Below, in pieces: positions 27,297 through 36,902 of a DNA stretch of 64,000 bases; position 1 is the first letter of the stretch, and each line of letters begins with the position of its first letter. Position numbers and translations under genes: made by a program. Source of the stretch: Enterococcus plantarum (GTDB lineage Bacteria; Bacillota; Bacilli; Lactobacillales; Enterococcaceae); contig NZ_MIKA01000009.1 of the NCBI RefSeq assembly GCF_001730295.1, positions 1 through 64,000 on the forward strand, read 5' to 3'. The notes under the pieces were generated by a model. The model was not told where the DNA came from, did no database searches, and saw nothing but the letters and a program-made list of their open reading frames with translations.

Positions 27297-28385
27297 TTAT
27301 TTTATTGCTTCAAGTTTGATCATTGCTTTTTTTACAACTTCTGGTGTAATTTTCTCTTTCATATAATGGATTGTTTCATGTGGTTCAGCAGCTCGCTCCG
27401 CCACTCGCTGATAATCATCCTCTGTTAAGTTCATTTTCATGTCTTTTAAAGAAGTTGGTAAATCAAGACTGGAGTAAAATGGCATTAGTTGTTCGATTTC
27501 ATTCCATTTATCTTCGATCACCAATTGAACCAGAACACCGTACGCGACTTTATTGCCATGTAATTGATGATGACTTTCAGGTAAAATAGTGAGTGCATCA
27601 TGAATTGAGTGAGCGCCAGATGTCCGACCATAATCGTCACCAAAGCCTCCCACCATTCCTCCAAGTAGGATAATTGTTTCTACAATATTTAAAAAAGCTT
27701 GATTGATTTCTTTCTCTTTCATTGCTTTTAGCGCTTCTTGGCTGTCAGCGAGTAAAACATCTCTGCATTTTTTGGCTGCGAAAGCAGAGACTTGGATTTC
27801 AATCGGCTGTACCGCTAATTGCGAGATCATCGCATCGGCTTCATACCATTTAGCGATCGTGTCACCAATTCCTGCGATCATCAGCTCGATCGGTGAATCT
27901 AAGAGAACCTTAGGCTCGATTAAAACTAGGGCATTGCTATTCGCAAAAATATCATAGCGATTCATTGCACCATTATTTTCGTATATCACACTTAACGGTG
28001 TATACGCAGCACAAGTTGCTGCTAAGGTTGGCAAAATCAAGATAGGTTTAGTACATTGATTCGCTACTGCTTTACCTAAATCTGCAATTTTTCCGCCTCC
28101 TACAGCAATGATACCTTCCAGTTCTTTTTGTTCAAAAAGCTGTTTCAGCTCTATTGTTTTCTCATCCGTGCATTCTCCTCCATAATATACAAAGTATGTA
28201 TCTATAGTCATTAATGTTGGAAAATATGGCTTGGCAGCTTCCCACGAATCTTTTCCATGTAATATCATCACACGTTTAAGCTTTCTTCTATTTAAATGTT
28301 CTTCTAAATCATCCCACGCACCAACACGGCATTCATATTCTTGTGGCGCTCCTCTTACTATCAACGATTGATTCATTGGTCCCAA
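27297..28385 (-). CDS. Iron-containing alcohol dehydrogenase family protein (GldA/HcxA-like)
   Basis: The 362-residue protein has the nucleotide-binding GGGKIADLGKA motif and likely metal ligands in AGIGDTIAKWYEA, TSGAHSIHDAL and QLHGNKVAYGVL, as in glycerol dehydrogenase and the E. coli YbdH/HcxA branch. It should be a cytosolic NAD(P)-dependent reductase or dehydrogenase of a polyol or 2-oxoacid. It stands alone, divergent from the glutamine-type transporter. Its ATG may be codon 1 or 4. Confidence 0.8.
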   Translation of the reverse strand: MGPMNQSLIVRGAPQEYECRVGAWDDLEEHLNRRKLKRVMILHGKDSWEAAKPYFPTLMTIDTYFVYYGGECTDEKTIELKQLFEQKELEGIIAVGGGKIADLGKAVANQCTKPILILPTLAATCAAYTPLSVIYENNGAMNRYDIFANSNALVLIEPKVLLDSPIELMIAGIGDTIAKWYEADAMISQLAVQPIEIQVSAFAAKKCRDVLLADSQEALKAMKEKEINQAFLNIVETIILLGGMVGGFGDDYGRTSGAHSIHDALTILPESHHQLHGNKVAYGVLVQLVIEDKWNEIEQLMPFYSSLDLPTSLKDMKMNLTEDDYQRVAERAAEPHETIHYMKEKITPEVVKKAMIKLEAIK

Positions 28386-28412
28386 CCTTTCATTTTTTAC
28401 TAATTTTTATGC

Positions 28413-28453
28413 AAAAGTGAAATTTTATAAATTCTTTGATAAAATTCACTTTT
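28413..28453. promoter_or_regulatory. Long inverted repeat between divergent genes
   Basis: AAAAGTGAAATTTTAT (28413-28428) and ATAAAATTCACTTTT (28439-28453) form a near-perfect dyad overlapping the -35 of the plus-strand promoter; it could be a dimeric repressor's operator. Confidence 0.4.
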
Positions 28454-28473
28454 CCTTTCTCCTAATCTATGAT
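28445..28473 (+). promoter_or_regulatory. Possible promoter of the amino-acid ABC transporter operon
   Basis: TTCACT (28445-28450), 17 bp, TATGAT (28468-28473). A leader of about 120 nt follows. Confidence 0.4.
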
Positions 28474-28598
28474 ATGATAAAACACATCCAAAAACAATAA
28501 ATTTTTATACATTTATGCACGTTTTTTAGAATATTTATTGAATACAAGCAGTTGCGCATACTCAACTGTTATTACTCTATTATAAAGGAGAAGAACAA

Positions 28599-30062
28599 AT
28601 GAAATTATGTAAAAAAACCCTAGCACTTATTATTCCGATCTTGCTGGTACTACTGACTTTTATCCCAGTAACTACAGTAATCGCTGAAGAACCTGATCCA
28701 GTTTATGACAGCATCATGAAACGTGGGGAACTGATTGTTGGTTTGTCTGCTGATTACGCACCATATGAATTTCACGCAGATGTTGACGGTAAAGACCAAA
28801 TCGTTGGTTTTGACATCTCAATTGCACAAAAAATTGCAGATGATATGGGCGTTAAATTAAAAATCGAAGAATTGGGTTTTGATGCATTATTAGGTGCAAT
28901 GAAAACAGGTAAAATCGATTTAATCATTTCAGGTATGGCACCGACACCTGAACGACTGCAAGAAGTTAATTTTTCAACTCCGTATATGAACGTCCAACAA
29001 AAAGTAGTCGTTAGAAAAGCGGATAAAGATAACTTTCAATCAACAAAAGATTTTGATGGTGTGAAAGTTGGCGTTCAAAAGCAAACGACACAAGAAGAAT
29101 TAGCTAAGACGGAACTTATCGGTTCGATTCCTACTTCTTTACAAAAAGTACCAGACATCATCATGAATTTAAAAAATAAAAAAGTAGAGGCTGCTGTTTT
29201 GGAAGGCCCAGTTGCTGAAGCTTACGTTGATCGTGATCAAGACTTGACGTTTGCAGACGTTTCATTTGAACAAGGCCAAAAAGATGCTGCCGTTGCGATT
29301 CCTAAAAATGCACCTGTTTTAGAACAAAAAGTCAATGCTTCGATCGAAACAATCAATGATAACAATTTACTTGAGGGTTATAAGAAAGAAGCAGGCAAAT
29401 TAATGTTTACAGATGATGAAAGTTTCCTTGGAAAATATGGTAAATTCTATATCAGCGGTGCTGGTTATACGATTTTCTTAGCCTTTATGGGCGTATTATT
29501 TGGTGCTATTTTAGGTGGACTGCTTGCTTTGATGAAATTATCTAAATCAAAAATTTTACGTGGTATCGCCATCTGCTATATTGAATATGTTCGTGGTACT
29601 CCATTACTAGTCCAAATCTTTATTGTTTATTTTGGCACGGGTGTTTTAGGGCTTGATTTATCGAAAATCGCTGCTGGCTGTATTGCTCTTGCATTGAACA
29701 GTGGTGCCTATGTTGCTGAAATCGTTCGTGCTGGAATCAATGCAGTCAACAAAGGTCAGCTAGAGGCTGCGCGTTCTCTAGGTATGAACCAACCACAAGC
29801 AATGCGTTACATCATTTTACCTCAAGCAATCAAAAATATCTTACCTGCTTTAGGAAATGAATTTGTAACTGTAATCAAAGAATCATCTGTCGTTTCAGTT
29901 ATAGGTGTTTCAGAATTGATTTTCCAAGCCGGCAATGTTCAAGGAGCTAGCTTTAAACCATTCTTACCTTATTTAGTAGTATCATTGATTTACTTTGTTT
30001 TAACCTTTACCATTTCACGCCTATTAGGTGTTGCTGAAAGGAGAATGAGTACTAGTGATTAA
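28599..30062 (+). CDS. Amino-acid ABC transporter, fused substrate-binding protein and permease
   Basis: The 487-residue protein has a signal peptide (about 1-30) and a family-3 solute-binding domain ([20 protein letters not shown] ... [20 protein letters not shown]). A HisM/GlnP-type permease follows from about residue 285, with the EAA loop [23 protein letters not shown]. Such fusions import glutamine, glutamate or other polar amino acids in lactic acid bacteria. The reading frame overlaps the ATPase gene by 8 bp. Confidence 0.93.
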   Translation: MKLCKKTLALIIPILLVLLTFIPVTTVIAEEPDPVYDSIMKRGELIVGLSADYAPYEFHADVDGKDQIVGFDISIAQKIADDMGVKLKIEELGFDALLGAMKTGKIDLIISGMAPTPERLQEVNFSTPYMNVQQKVVVRKADKDNFQSTKDFDGVKVGVQKQTTQEELAKTELIGSIPTSLQKVPDIIMNLKNKKVEAAVLEGPVAEAYVDRDQDLTFADVSFEQGQKDAAVAIPKNAPVLEQKVNASIETINDNNLLEGYKKEAGKLMFTDDESFLGKYGKFYISGAGYTIFLAFMGVLFGAILGGLLALMKLSKSKILRGIAICYIEYVRGTPLLVQIFIVYFGTGVLGLDLSKIAAGCIALALNSGAYVAEIVRAGINAVNKGQLEAARSLGMNQPQAMRYIILPQAIKNILPALGNEFVTVIKESSVVSVIGVSELIFQAGNVQGASFKPFLPYLVVSLIYFVLTFTISRLLGVAERRMSTSD

Positions 30063-30777
30063 TATTAAAAATCTACACAAAACCTTCGGAAAAAATGAAG
30101 TCTTAAAAGGGATCGACTTAGATGTTAAAGCTGGAGAAGTTGTCGTAATCATCGGGCCTTCTGGTAGTGGAAAAAGTACCTTCTTACGATGCTTAAACTT
30201 ATTAGAACAACCAACAGATGGAACGATTGAATTTGAAGGGAAAAATTTATTGGACAAAGATACCGATATTGATGCTCTACGCCAGAAAATGGGTATGGTA
30301 TTCCAAAATTTCAATCTATTTCCACATAAAACCGTTTTAGCCAATTTAACAATCAGTCCAGTCAAAGTAAAAAAAGAAGCACCTGATATGGCGAAAGAAA
30401 AAGCACTGGCTCTATTAGAACAAGTTGGTTTACAAGAAAAAGCCGAAAGTTACCCTTCAAGCTTATCTGGCGGACAACAGCAACGGGTAGCGATCGCTCG
30501 TGCTTTAGCAATGAATCCTGATGTCATGTTATTCGACGAACCAACCTCTGCACTTGATCCAGAAATGGTCGGTGAAGTTTTAGCCGTTATGAAAGCTTTG
30601 GCAGTTGAAGGCATGACAATGGTCGTTGTTACACATGAAATGGGCTTCGCACGTGAAGTTGCCGATCGTGTGATTTTCATGGATGCTGGAATCATTCAGG
30701 AAGAAGGGACACCTGAAGAAATTTTTGGCGAACCGAAAAATCCAAGAACCCAAGATTTTTTAAGAAAAGTTTTATAA
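30055..30777 (+). CDS. glnQ: Polar amino-acid ABC transporter ATP-binding protein
   Basis: The 240-residue ATPase has Walker [10 protein letters not shown], the signature LSGGQQQR, Walker [17 protein letters not shown] and the H-loop [19 protein letters not shown]. This matches GlnQ/HisP-type subunits. GTG start overlapping the upstream gene; GGAG lies inside it. Works with the fused permease. Confidence 0.94.
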   Translation: MINIKNLHKTFGKNEVLKGIDLDVKAGEVVVIIGPSGSGKSTFLRCLNLLEQPTDGTIEFEGKNLLDKDTDIDALRQKMGMVFQNFNLFPHKTVLANLTISPVKVKKEAPDMAKEKALALLEQVGLQEKAESYPSSLSGGQQQRVAIARALAMNPDVMLFDEPTSALDPEMVGEVLAVMKALAVEGMTMVVVTHEMGFAREVADRVIFMDAGIIQEEGTPEEIFGEPKNPRTQDFLRKVL

Positions 30778-30784
30778 CAGTCGA

Positions 30785-30829
30785 AAGAGGACAAAGCAAG
30801 TATAAATAAGCTTGTTTTGTCCTCTTAAA
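30785..30829 (+). other. Hairpin between glnQ and the aminotransferase gene
   Basis: AAGAGGACAAAGCAAG pairs with CTTGTTTTGTCCTCTT. On the plus strand the 3' flank is A-rich, not T-rich, so it is probably an mRNA-stability structure rather than an efficient terminator. Confidence 0.45.
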
Positions 30830-30865
30830 AAATAGTATATGAATAAAGAAATCGGAGGTAAAAAC

Positions 30866-32017
30866 ATGGATCGTTCAAACATTGCAAAAAAACATCAACA
30901 ACCTACGGAGAATATCTTGATGGATATTGCCACCTTAGCGAAACAAGTACCTGATTTACTAGATTTATCGATTGGTGATCCCGATTTGATCACAGATGAA
31001 AAAATCATTGAAGCGGCTTTTACAGATGTTAAAAATGGTCATACGAAATACACTGCATCCGGTGGCAGTCAAGCCTTTATTGAAACCGTAGTAGATTTTT
31101 ATCAAAAACAATATGATCTGTCCTTTGAACCTAGCCAAGTGCGTGCAACGGTCGGTGCATTACATGGTATGTACCTAACACTGCAAGTAATACTCGATCC
31201 TGATGATGAAGTAATCATTCACGAACCTTATTTCTCGCCGTATAAAGACCAAGTATTATTTGCTGGAGGTAAACCAGTTTTTATTCCAACTTATGAAGAA
31301 GATGGTTTTCAAATCAATATCGATGTATTGAAAGCAGCTATCACTGATAAAACAAAAGCGATTATTATCAATTCGCCAAATAACCCAACAGGCGCTGTAT
31401 TTTCTCCTGAAACGTTTAAAGCAATCGCTGATTTAGCTATCGAGAATGATTTTTACATCCTCTCTGATGAGGTATATGAGGCCTTTTGCTTCTATGATGA
31501 TTTCATACCAATGGCTACTTTTGCTCCTGAAAATACAATTACGTTCAGTAGTTTCTCAAAAGCATTTGCAATGACTGGTTGGCGGATCGGGTATATGATT
31601 GCACCTGATTATATCAATGATGCAGCAAAATTAATCAACGAAAGTATTACTTACTCTGCACCAAGTCCTTCCCAACAAGCAGGAATCTATGCCTTAAAGC
31701 ATTCTGAAACATTAATACCAAGTGTTGTGTCTGTTTTTAAAGAAAGATTGGAGTATCTGGAAGAAAGAATTGCCAAAATCTCATTTCTTTCGCTTCACCC
31801 AATTAAAGGAAGTATGTATGCGTTTATCAACATTTCTAAAACAGGCCTAACTTCTGTCCCATTTGTTGAAGAAGTCTTAAAGGAAACGAATGTCTTGATG
31901 ATTCCTGGAAAAGCCTTTGGTGAAACAACTGGTGACGATTATGTACGGTTAGCAGCCACACAAAATATAGAAGTTTTGAAAGAAGCCTTTGACCGAATCG
32001 AAAAAATGACGTTTTAA
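30866..32017 (+). CDS. PLP-dependent aminotransferase, class I/II
   Basis: From ATG at 30866 (GGAGG upstream) the product is 383 residues. It has NSPNNPTGAVFS and SDEVYEAFCF, and the PLP-lysine motif SSFSKAFAMTGWRIGYM, as in aspartate/aromatic aminotransferase-like fold type I enzymes. It follows the amino-acid transporter in the same direction, suggesting use of imported amino acids. The ATG at 30839 has no RBS and is rejected. Substrate unresolved. Confidence 0.9.
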   Translation: MDRSNIAKKHQQPTENILMDIATLAKQVPDLLDLSIGDPDLITDEKIIEAAFTDVKNGHTKYTASGGSQAFIETVVDFYQKQYDLSFEPSQVRATVGALHGMYLTLQVILDPDDEVIIHEPYFSPYKDQVLFAGGKPVFIPTYEEDGFQINIDVLKAAITDKTKAIIINSPNNPTGAVFSPETFKAIADLAIENDFYILSDEVYEAFCFYDDFIPMATFAPENTITFSSFSKAFAMTGWRIGYMIAPDYINDAAKLINESITYSAPSPSQQAGIYALKHSETLIPSVVSVFKERLEYLEERIAKISFLSLHPIKGSMYAFINISKTGLTSVPFVEEVLKETNVLMIPGKAFGETTGDDYVRLAATQNIEVLKEAFDRIEKMTF

Positions 32018-32022
32018 ACTAA

Positions 32023-32071
32023 AATAGTTTTGCTTTTTCCTAGTGAATTAATGGAAAAAGCAAAACTATTT
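32023..32071. terminator. Bidirectional terminator between convergent operons
   Basis: AAATAGTTTTGCTTTTTCC pairs with GGAAAAAGCAAAACTATTTTT; it serves both the aminotransferase gene and the sipW operon. Confidence 0.88.
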
Positions 32072-32086
32072 TTAATTGATTTTCTA

Positions 32087-32794
32087 TTACTGCTGTTCGC
32101 TATCTGATAAAGTGTTATAAAGAATAACTACTGTTGAAACAACACAGACCACGATTTGAATCAGTATATTGTCCGAAAAGTTCTCAGTAATTTTAATTGT
32201 AGCAATTGTCAAAAAGAAACACATTGCTAAGATAACTGCTAATTTTACTCGTTTAAATTCTTGCTGGATTCGATAAACCGTCTCAACTGGAACGCCTTTT
32301 TGTTTAGCAATCGTTCGTAGTTTATTCTTACCGACTAATTGCCACATGACATCACGATAGATTCGTTTAGCTTCTGCATTTCTGGTAAATACAGAATAAG
32401 TTTCTTTCGTTTGCTTTTTTCCTGGCTTTAAGTTTAGCTTGATTAAACGTGGATGTAGTAACTGATCATTACGACTAACCCACGAAAGCACTTCCCGCCA
32501 ATCATTTAACGTCAGCTCTGGTGAAGTCAATACAATTAAATCTAACTCTAAATCTTCCAATTCATTAAAAAAAACAAGTAGTTGCTGGTAATCTCTGGAA
32601 ATAACTTCTAAAAAAGCAATGACTAAACAATCACCTGGTTCCGTATAATCCAATAATCTCTGATAATTACTGTCAGGATCTTGGAATACGTCATAACTAT
32701 GATTGTCATCTGAAAAAATTTCGTCTAATTCGTACGATTCTAAAACATCAAATTGCTGATTCAATTTGTTTCCACGAGCATAGCCTATATTCAT
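32087..32794 (-). CDS. Membrane-anchored degenerate serine-recombinase-like protein
   Basis: The 235-residue protein opens MNIGYARGNKLNQQ, the resolvase N-terminus (usually YARVSTxxQ), but the catalytic Ser is replaced in RGN. The fold continues with DCLVIAFLEVISRDYQQLLVFF, matching the resolvase D-helix region with its Arg (Arg67). A resolvase-type HTH follows (KLRTIAKQKGVPVETVYRIQ), then two TM helices (about 183-203 and 208-228). Recombinase activity is unlikely; a membrane-bound DNA-binding regulator of the exported-protein operon it ends is a reasonable inference. Confidence 0.7.
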   Translation of the reverse strand: MNIGYARGNKLNQQFDVLESYELDEIFSDDNHSYDVFQDPDSNYQRLLDYTEPGDCLVIAFLEVISRDYQQLLVFFNELEDLELDLIVLTSPELTLNDWREVLSWVSRNDQLLHPRLIKLNLKPGKKQTKETYSVFTRNAEAKRIYRDVMWQLVGKNKLRTIAKQKGVPVETVYRIQQEFKRVKLAVILAMCFFLTIATIKITENFSDNILIQIVVCVVSTVVILYNTLSDSEQQ

Positions 32795-32796
32795 CG

Positions 32797-33048
32797 TTAT
32801 CTACTTCCTCGTTTCGTTAATTTAGTCTTGCGCTCATTTGGAAATTGCCGCTGACCGCTGGATTTTGAAAGAGAATTTCGCTTCTCAAGTTGGGCAATTT
32901 TCTTTGTCATCTCTGTATTTTTTTGAATGATAGTCATGAGCAAGAGGCTATGGATAAATATGATTATTCCAAGAGCAATTAATAGTAAATACACAAAGAA
33001 TCTTCCTTTTCTATTAGATTTAAGAATCCAACGCTTTCTACTTGGCAT
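32797..33048 (-). CDS. Small membrane protein with basic ends
   Basis: The 83-residue protein has one TM (about residues 16-42) followed by a short coiled-coil-like piece (NTEMTKKIAQLEKRNSL) and a basic tail. It overlaps nothing but sits 2 bp before the recombinase-like gene and 15 bp after the large exported protein. No family recognised. Confidence 0.65.
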   Translation of the reverse strand: MPSRKRWILKSNRKGRFFVYLLLIALGIIIFIHSLLLMTIIQKNTEMTKKIAQLEKRNSLSKSSGQRQFPNERKTKLTKRGSR

Positions 33049-33063
33049 TTCATAAACTTGCTC

Positions 33064-35289
33064 TTATTGTCCACTATTCTCAATTTTCCCTAATTGATTC
33101 TCCTTATAATTCCAACTGTATGGTGTTGGCGAAATAGTAGAATCAACAGTTGGTTCTACGTAAATTGTCAGCCAATAATTCGTATCTTCCGTAATATCTA
33201 ATTTAATTTCACCGTCTCTTTTCACTTTTTTATCATGTGGCACATCACTTGTTGTCGCTATATATCCACTAAAACGATAATATTCTGGGACCATTAAGGT
33301 TACTAATAATTGATGATGGCCGCCACTCTTAGCTAATTTTACCGATGAGTAATCAATATCTTCCCCATCTTTTCCTGAAGTCACCGCTAAATTAAATAGA
33401 TTACTATTTTTATCTATTTTTCCATTATCTATCTGAACGTACCCGTCACTCGGTGAAATTACTTCACTATTGCCTGATACTATCATCTGTCTAACATTCA
33501 ATTGTATCAGCTTGTTGTAGTAGTAAGTTACGGTATAGTTTTTGTTTACCTTCTCAATAGATACTTTAGCATCTGGACCCGTTGCTACGTCAGTTCCAGC
33601 GTCAATTTTATAACTATCTATGACATAATTATCAATGTTCATAACTATCTTTTCATAATTACTGTCTTTAGGAATATCTTGATATGAATCAGCCTGAAGT
33701 TGTGTTCCTTCGGTATCGAAATACTTTTCAAAAACACGAAACTCATTCATCAAATCCTTGATTTGAATTGTTTTTACTTTGCTCACATTATTTGAACGAT
33801 CAACTGATACTATATGAATATATTTTTCCAAATCAGTTATTCCATTGATGCCAGAAATTGTCCCTTTGGTATCATAGTCGACTAAGTTCGCGTCTTGTGT
33901 AGGATCATAATTTGGATCTGCTGGATTTGTACTTCCTGTTGGTGCCACATAAATATCATATTTACTAGAACCAATCCGACCGAATTCATCCTTATATCCT
34001 TCAACAGTCCCTGCTAAAGTTGAAGTCGCAGAGTTGTCGATTTTATAAAAATAGCCAGCTATATTACTCATAATGGTCTCTTTTACGACATCTGATTTTT
34101 TTAAGCCACTGGATATCGTATCTGCTTCGATATACCACTGATACTCTTTCCCTTGATCCATACTATCAATTTCAATGTCAAAATTATCTACGCTACCACC
34201 CGGTTTCTGTACAGCATTTGCCAGTGCTGGCGCTCGATCATCTTTAACAGTTTGATCTTGTGCCGTTGTTTCAAAAGAAACCTGAGCTAAATTGTATAAT
34301 GTATTTGCTATGATTTTTCGTTCATCAGAAGTAGATGTTCCATTACTATGACCCGTTTGGATCATACCAAGATTATTAGTGGTGGCTAGATAAAAGGTTG
34401 GATCTGCACTGCCATCCCCCGGTTTATCCCAATTAAATGGTGCTTCAAATTCTAACCATTTAGTTGTTTTTGAGTTAGGCAAAATCCCTTGCCCCCACGT
34501 ATGTGTAAGTGGAATTTTTAATTCCATATCATTCTGTAGCTCGTACGGATATTTCATTAAATAGCCATTATTAGTTATTTTTACATTTGTACTTCCAATT
34601 TGAAAAGACTTTGCTTGCAATTTAAACCCTAATTGACCCGCAAAGCTATTAAAATTAGTATGACCACGATCATTAGGGGTAATCGTATCGTGCCCAAAAA
34701 GAACGCCTCTTCCAGAATCAATAAATTCTTGTGTTGCGTTTTTTGCAGTAACCGAGATATCTAAATGATTATTGTAATCCCAAGAACCAAACATGATAAC
34801 ATCATATTGAAATTCGCCTTTTGCGTCCTTTAGATAGCCATTGGGATTAGTTCCGTAGTTGTTTTGACTTACGGCCTTAACATTAATTAATTTTTCGCCA
34901 CTAGAATTTTTTAAATTTAAACCATCCATCCAGCTTTTCAGTGTGTTAGATCCTGCTATATCTGGATAAATATTCAGAACTTTTATTGGTTTCCCATAAT
35001 TTAGGGAACGTACACTCCAAGAATTGCCATCTTCCGATTGATATAGTTGATATCCTGACTTACTCAAGCCCTTTACACTATCCCATTCTAGATCAGCATA
35101 ACTTTTTTTATCTAGTCCACTCCATCTATTTTCAGCTTTTAACCTAAAATCTCTTTTAGTTACTACAGTAGAAGCCTTCAAATCACCTTGCCCCACAAAA
35201 AGATAGCCGCTAATAACAAATAAAACAAGTAGTAAAAAAAGACTCATTTTTTTCTTTCTACTCTTCAATTTCTGTCTCTGCTTTTTCAT
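33064..35289 (-). CDS. Large exported protein of the sipW operon
   Basis: The 741-residue protein has a basic N-terminus and a signal peptide or anchor (about 15-33, ending near LKAS). A domain starting KVLNIYPDIAGS and YDVIMFGSWDYN ... SGRGVLFGHDTITP resembles a glutamine-amidotransferase-like (ThuA/DUF-type) fold. Beta-rich repeats of low complexity follow. No LPXTG, GW or TM is seen at the C-terminus. The gene lies 3' of the TasA-like genes, separated by two hairpins, so it may be made in smaller amounts. It could be a minor matrix or fibre protein; function unknown. Confidence 0.65.
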   Translation of the reverse strand: MKKQRQKLKSRKKKMSLFLLLVLFVISGYLFVGQGDLKASTVVTKRDFRLKAENRWSGLDKKSYADLEWDSVKGLSKSGYQLYQSEDGNSWSVRSLNYGKPIKVLNIYPDIAGSNTLKSWMDGLNLKNSSGEKLINVKAVSQNNYGTNPNGYLKDAKGEFQYDVIMFGSWDYNNHLDISVTAKNATQEFIDSGRGVLFGHDTITPNDRGHTNFNSFAGQLGFKLQAKSFQIGSTNVKITNNGYLMKYPYELQNDMELKIPLTHTWGQGILPNSKTTKWLEFEAPFNWDKPGDGSADPTFYLATTNNLGMIQTGHSNGTSTSDERKIIANTLYNLAQVSFETTAQDQTVKDDRAPALANAVQKPGGSVDNFDIEIDSMDQGKEYQWYIEADTISSGLKKSDVVKETIMSNIAGYFYKIDNSATSTLAGTVEGYKDEFGRIGSSKYDIYVAPTGSTNPADPNYDPTQDANLVDYDTKGTISGINGITDLEKYIHIVSVDRSNNVSKVKTIQIKDLMNEFRVFEKYFDTEGTQLQADSYQDIPKDSNYEKIVMNIDNYVIDSYKIDAGTDVATGPDAKVSIEKVNKNYTVTYYYNKLIQLNVRQMIVSGNSEVISPSDGYVQIDNGKIDKNSNLFNLAVTSGKDGEDIDYSSVKLAKSGGHHQLLVTLMVPEYYRFSGYIATTSDVPHDKKVKRDGEIKLDITEDTNYWLTIYVEPTVDSTISPTPYSWNYKENQLGKIENSGQ

Positions 35290-35338
35290 TTTATCTCCTT
35301 CTTTTCAAAACTTATCAAATCAATGATTTCTTCCTAGA

Positions 35339-35404
35339 AAACACTCATTTCATGAGTGTTGAATTGAAATAGGCATGCATGGAATAATTATTCCATGTGC
35401 CTAT
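35339..35404 (-). other. Two hairpins between TasA-like and large exported protein genes
   Basis: On the minus strand AGGCACATGGAATAATTATTCCATGCATGCCT (35371-35402 region) and then AACACTCAT-GAA-ATGAGTGTT followed by TTC. They could cause partial termination or protect upstream mRNA. Confidence 0.5.
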
Positions 35405-35406
35405 CC

Positions 35407-36030
35407 TTACTCCGCATGTTCAGCTAACTTTTTATCGATTGCCTCTAACGCTCCACTGCTAGGTGTAGACCCTTGCCACCATGCATCACGATAAGCATAT
35501 TTAGCACAATTAATCGCTTCTACTTTTACTAATAAGTTAAAAGTTGCATTGTGATACTCTAGTCCTAAATCTTGTTTTAATTTGACCTCAGTGAATAAGT
35601 TTTTAGTAGTATTATTGGGAGTGCCTGACTTTAAAACATTTAAATAGTAATAATAACCATCTTCACCTAATGTCCAATCCGTAAGATTCAGCTCTAAAAG
35701 AACCTCTTCTCCAATCTTTGAGGGTAATAATCGCGTGCTTTCGCCATTTTCTAAACGAATTTCAGGCTGAAGCATCACTCGGACAAACTGATCTACTGTT
35801 CCTGTATTTTCTACTGATACTTCCTTTGTAACTGATTCATTTGGCTTAATTGTTGTTGGCTCCGTAAAAACTTCTTTCACTTTCGTCTGAAGATTGCCAA
35901 CCTGAAAAAGATTAACTTTCTCCTCACTCATCATCATCGCTGCATATGCTGTTACACTTCCAATAAGTAAAAGCACAGCAAGGACAGGCAGTATCCATAA
36001 AAAATGAACAACTTTTTTCTTTGATTTCAT
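35407..36030 (-). CDS. TasA/CalY-like exported protein with SipW-type signal (third copy)
   Basis: From ATG at 36030 (AGGAGGGG 7 nt upstream) the product is 207 residues. It has a signal (WILPVLAVLLLIGSVTAYA) followed by the usual MMSEEKVNLFQVGNL and a conserved VKEVFTEPTTIKPNESVTKEVSVENTGTVDQFVRVML beta-sandwich region, as in SipW-dependent proteins. It ends KKLAEHAE. The longer start overlapping the upstream gene is rejected. Likely a minor or accessory fibre subunit. Confidence 0.72.
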   Translation of the reverse strand: MKSKKKVVHFLWILPVLAVLLLIGSVTAYAAMMMSEEKVNLFQVGNLQTKVKEVFTEPTTIKPNESVTKEVSVENTGTVDQFVRVMLQPEIRLENGESTRLLPSKIGEEVLLELNLTDWTLGEDGYYYYLNVLKSGTPNNTTKNLFTEVKLKQDLGLEYHNATFNLLVKVEAINCAKYAYRDAWWQGSTPSSGALEAIDKKLAEHAE

Positions 36031-36043
36031 TTTGAATCCCCTC

Positions 36044-36886
36044 CTAATGAACTTTTTCACGATATATCGCTTCCAGATATGAACTAGAAGGAATATTCCA
36101 GTTCTCCATTAGAGATTTTGTAACATCGTGAGCATCCATAACTGGAATCAACTGATATAAAGAACTCTTATACTTGTTTGGTAACATTCGATCTAACGTA
36201 ATACTTTCGATAAGCAATGTCGTTTTTTCCTTTGGCTGCAATACTTCTGAATAATAAAAATACCCATCAGAATAATACCAATAATTTTGTGTTTCAGGCA
36301 TTGGTTTATTATTTTCATCATAAATGTCATTATCATTAAATTGAATCGTTAAATACTTCAGTGCTTCGATCGGTCGAGTTCCTTTGTAGACATAAGCTGT
36401 ACTTGTGTTTTTTTTATCGGCTTTGTAAACCTCTGAAGCTACATAATACGTTTCAGAAGCAATCTTATATGTACTGCCTTTTTCCCAAGTAGCAGTATCT
36501 TCCATTGTTAAATCTGATCCACTTGAACTACTTACAATTTTTTGGTTACCATTACCAACGCCATCAGTCATATCAAGCTCAAACTGGGCAAAAAATTCAT
36601 ACAAAGATATCCGAACGATGGCTGGCATTTGTCCGTTGTTCCTCACTAGCAATTTCTTTTCAGTAGTCTTCCCTTGCGCCCATTGTAGATTTGGGGTGAA
36701 GACTTCATCGATTGCCGCGGATAGTTTCTTAGTATTAGGATTGCTTTGATTGATTTTTTCATCACTATAGGTAATCCACGAGTATGTACTTCCTACTACA
36801 AGTAGTAGGCTTAAAAATACAGAAAATACAGCCAAAAAAGGTTTATTTTGATTGATTATTTTCAACAATTTTTTCTTTCTACTCAA
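36044..36886 (-). CDS. TasA/CalY-like exported protein with SipW-type signal (second copy)
   Basis: The 280-residue protein starts at TTG 4 nt after GGGGGAG. It has a hydrophobic core FLAVFSVFLSLLLVVGSTYSWI, then TYSDEKINQSNPNTKKLSAAIDEVFTPN and the RNNGQMPAIVRISLYEFF motif shared with the other two copies. SipW-processed proteins of this type form or support biofilm fibres in Bacillus. The WI-YSDEK region at the cleavage site is nearly the same as in the first copy (WINSQDQRINR). Confidence 0.75.
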   Translation of the reverse strand: MSRKKKLLKIINQNKPFLAVFSVFLSLLLVVGSTYSWITYSDEKINQSNPNTKKLSAAIDEVFTPNLQWAQGKTTEKKLLVRNNGQMPAIVRISLYEFFAQFELDMTDGVGNGNQKIVSSSSGSDLTMEDTATWEKGSTYKIASETYYVASEVYKADKKNTSTAYVYKGTRPIEALKYLTIQFNDNDIYDENNKPMPETQNYWYYSDGYFYYSEVLQPKEKTTLLIESITLDRMLPNKYKSSLYQLIPVMDAHDVTKSLMENWNIPSSSYLEAIYREKVH

Positions 36887-36902
36887 TTGTCTCCCCCTTC
36901 CT

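Noticed and set aside
32087-32794. Functional phase-variation recombinase for the fibre operon
   Set aside because: Catalytic Ser missing and no inverted promoter repeats found near 40033-40061.
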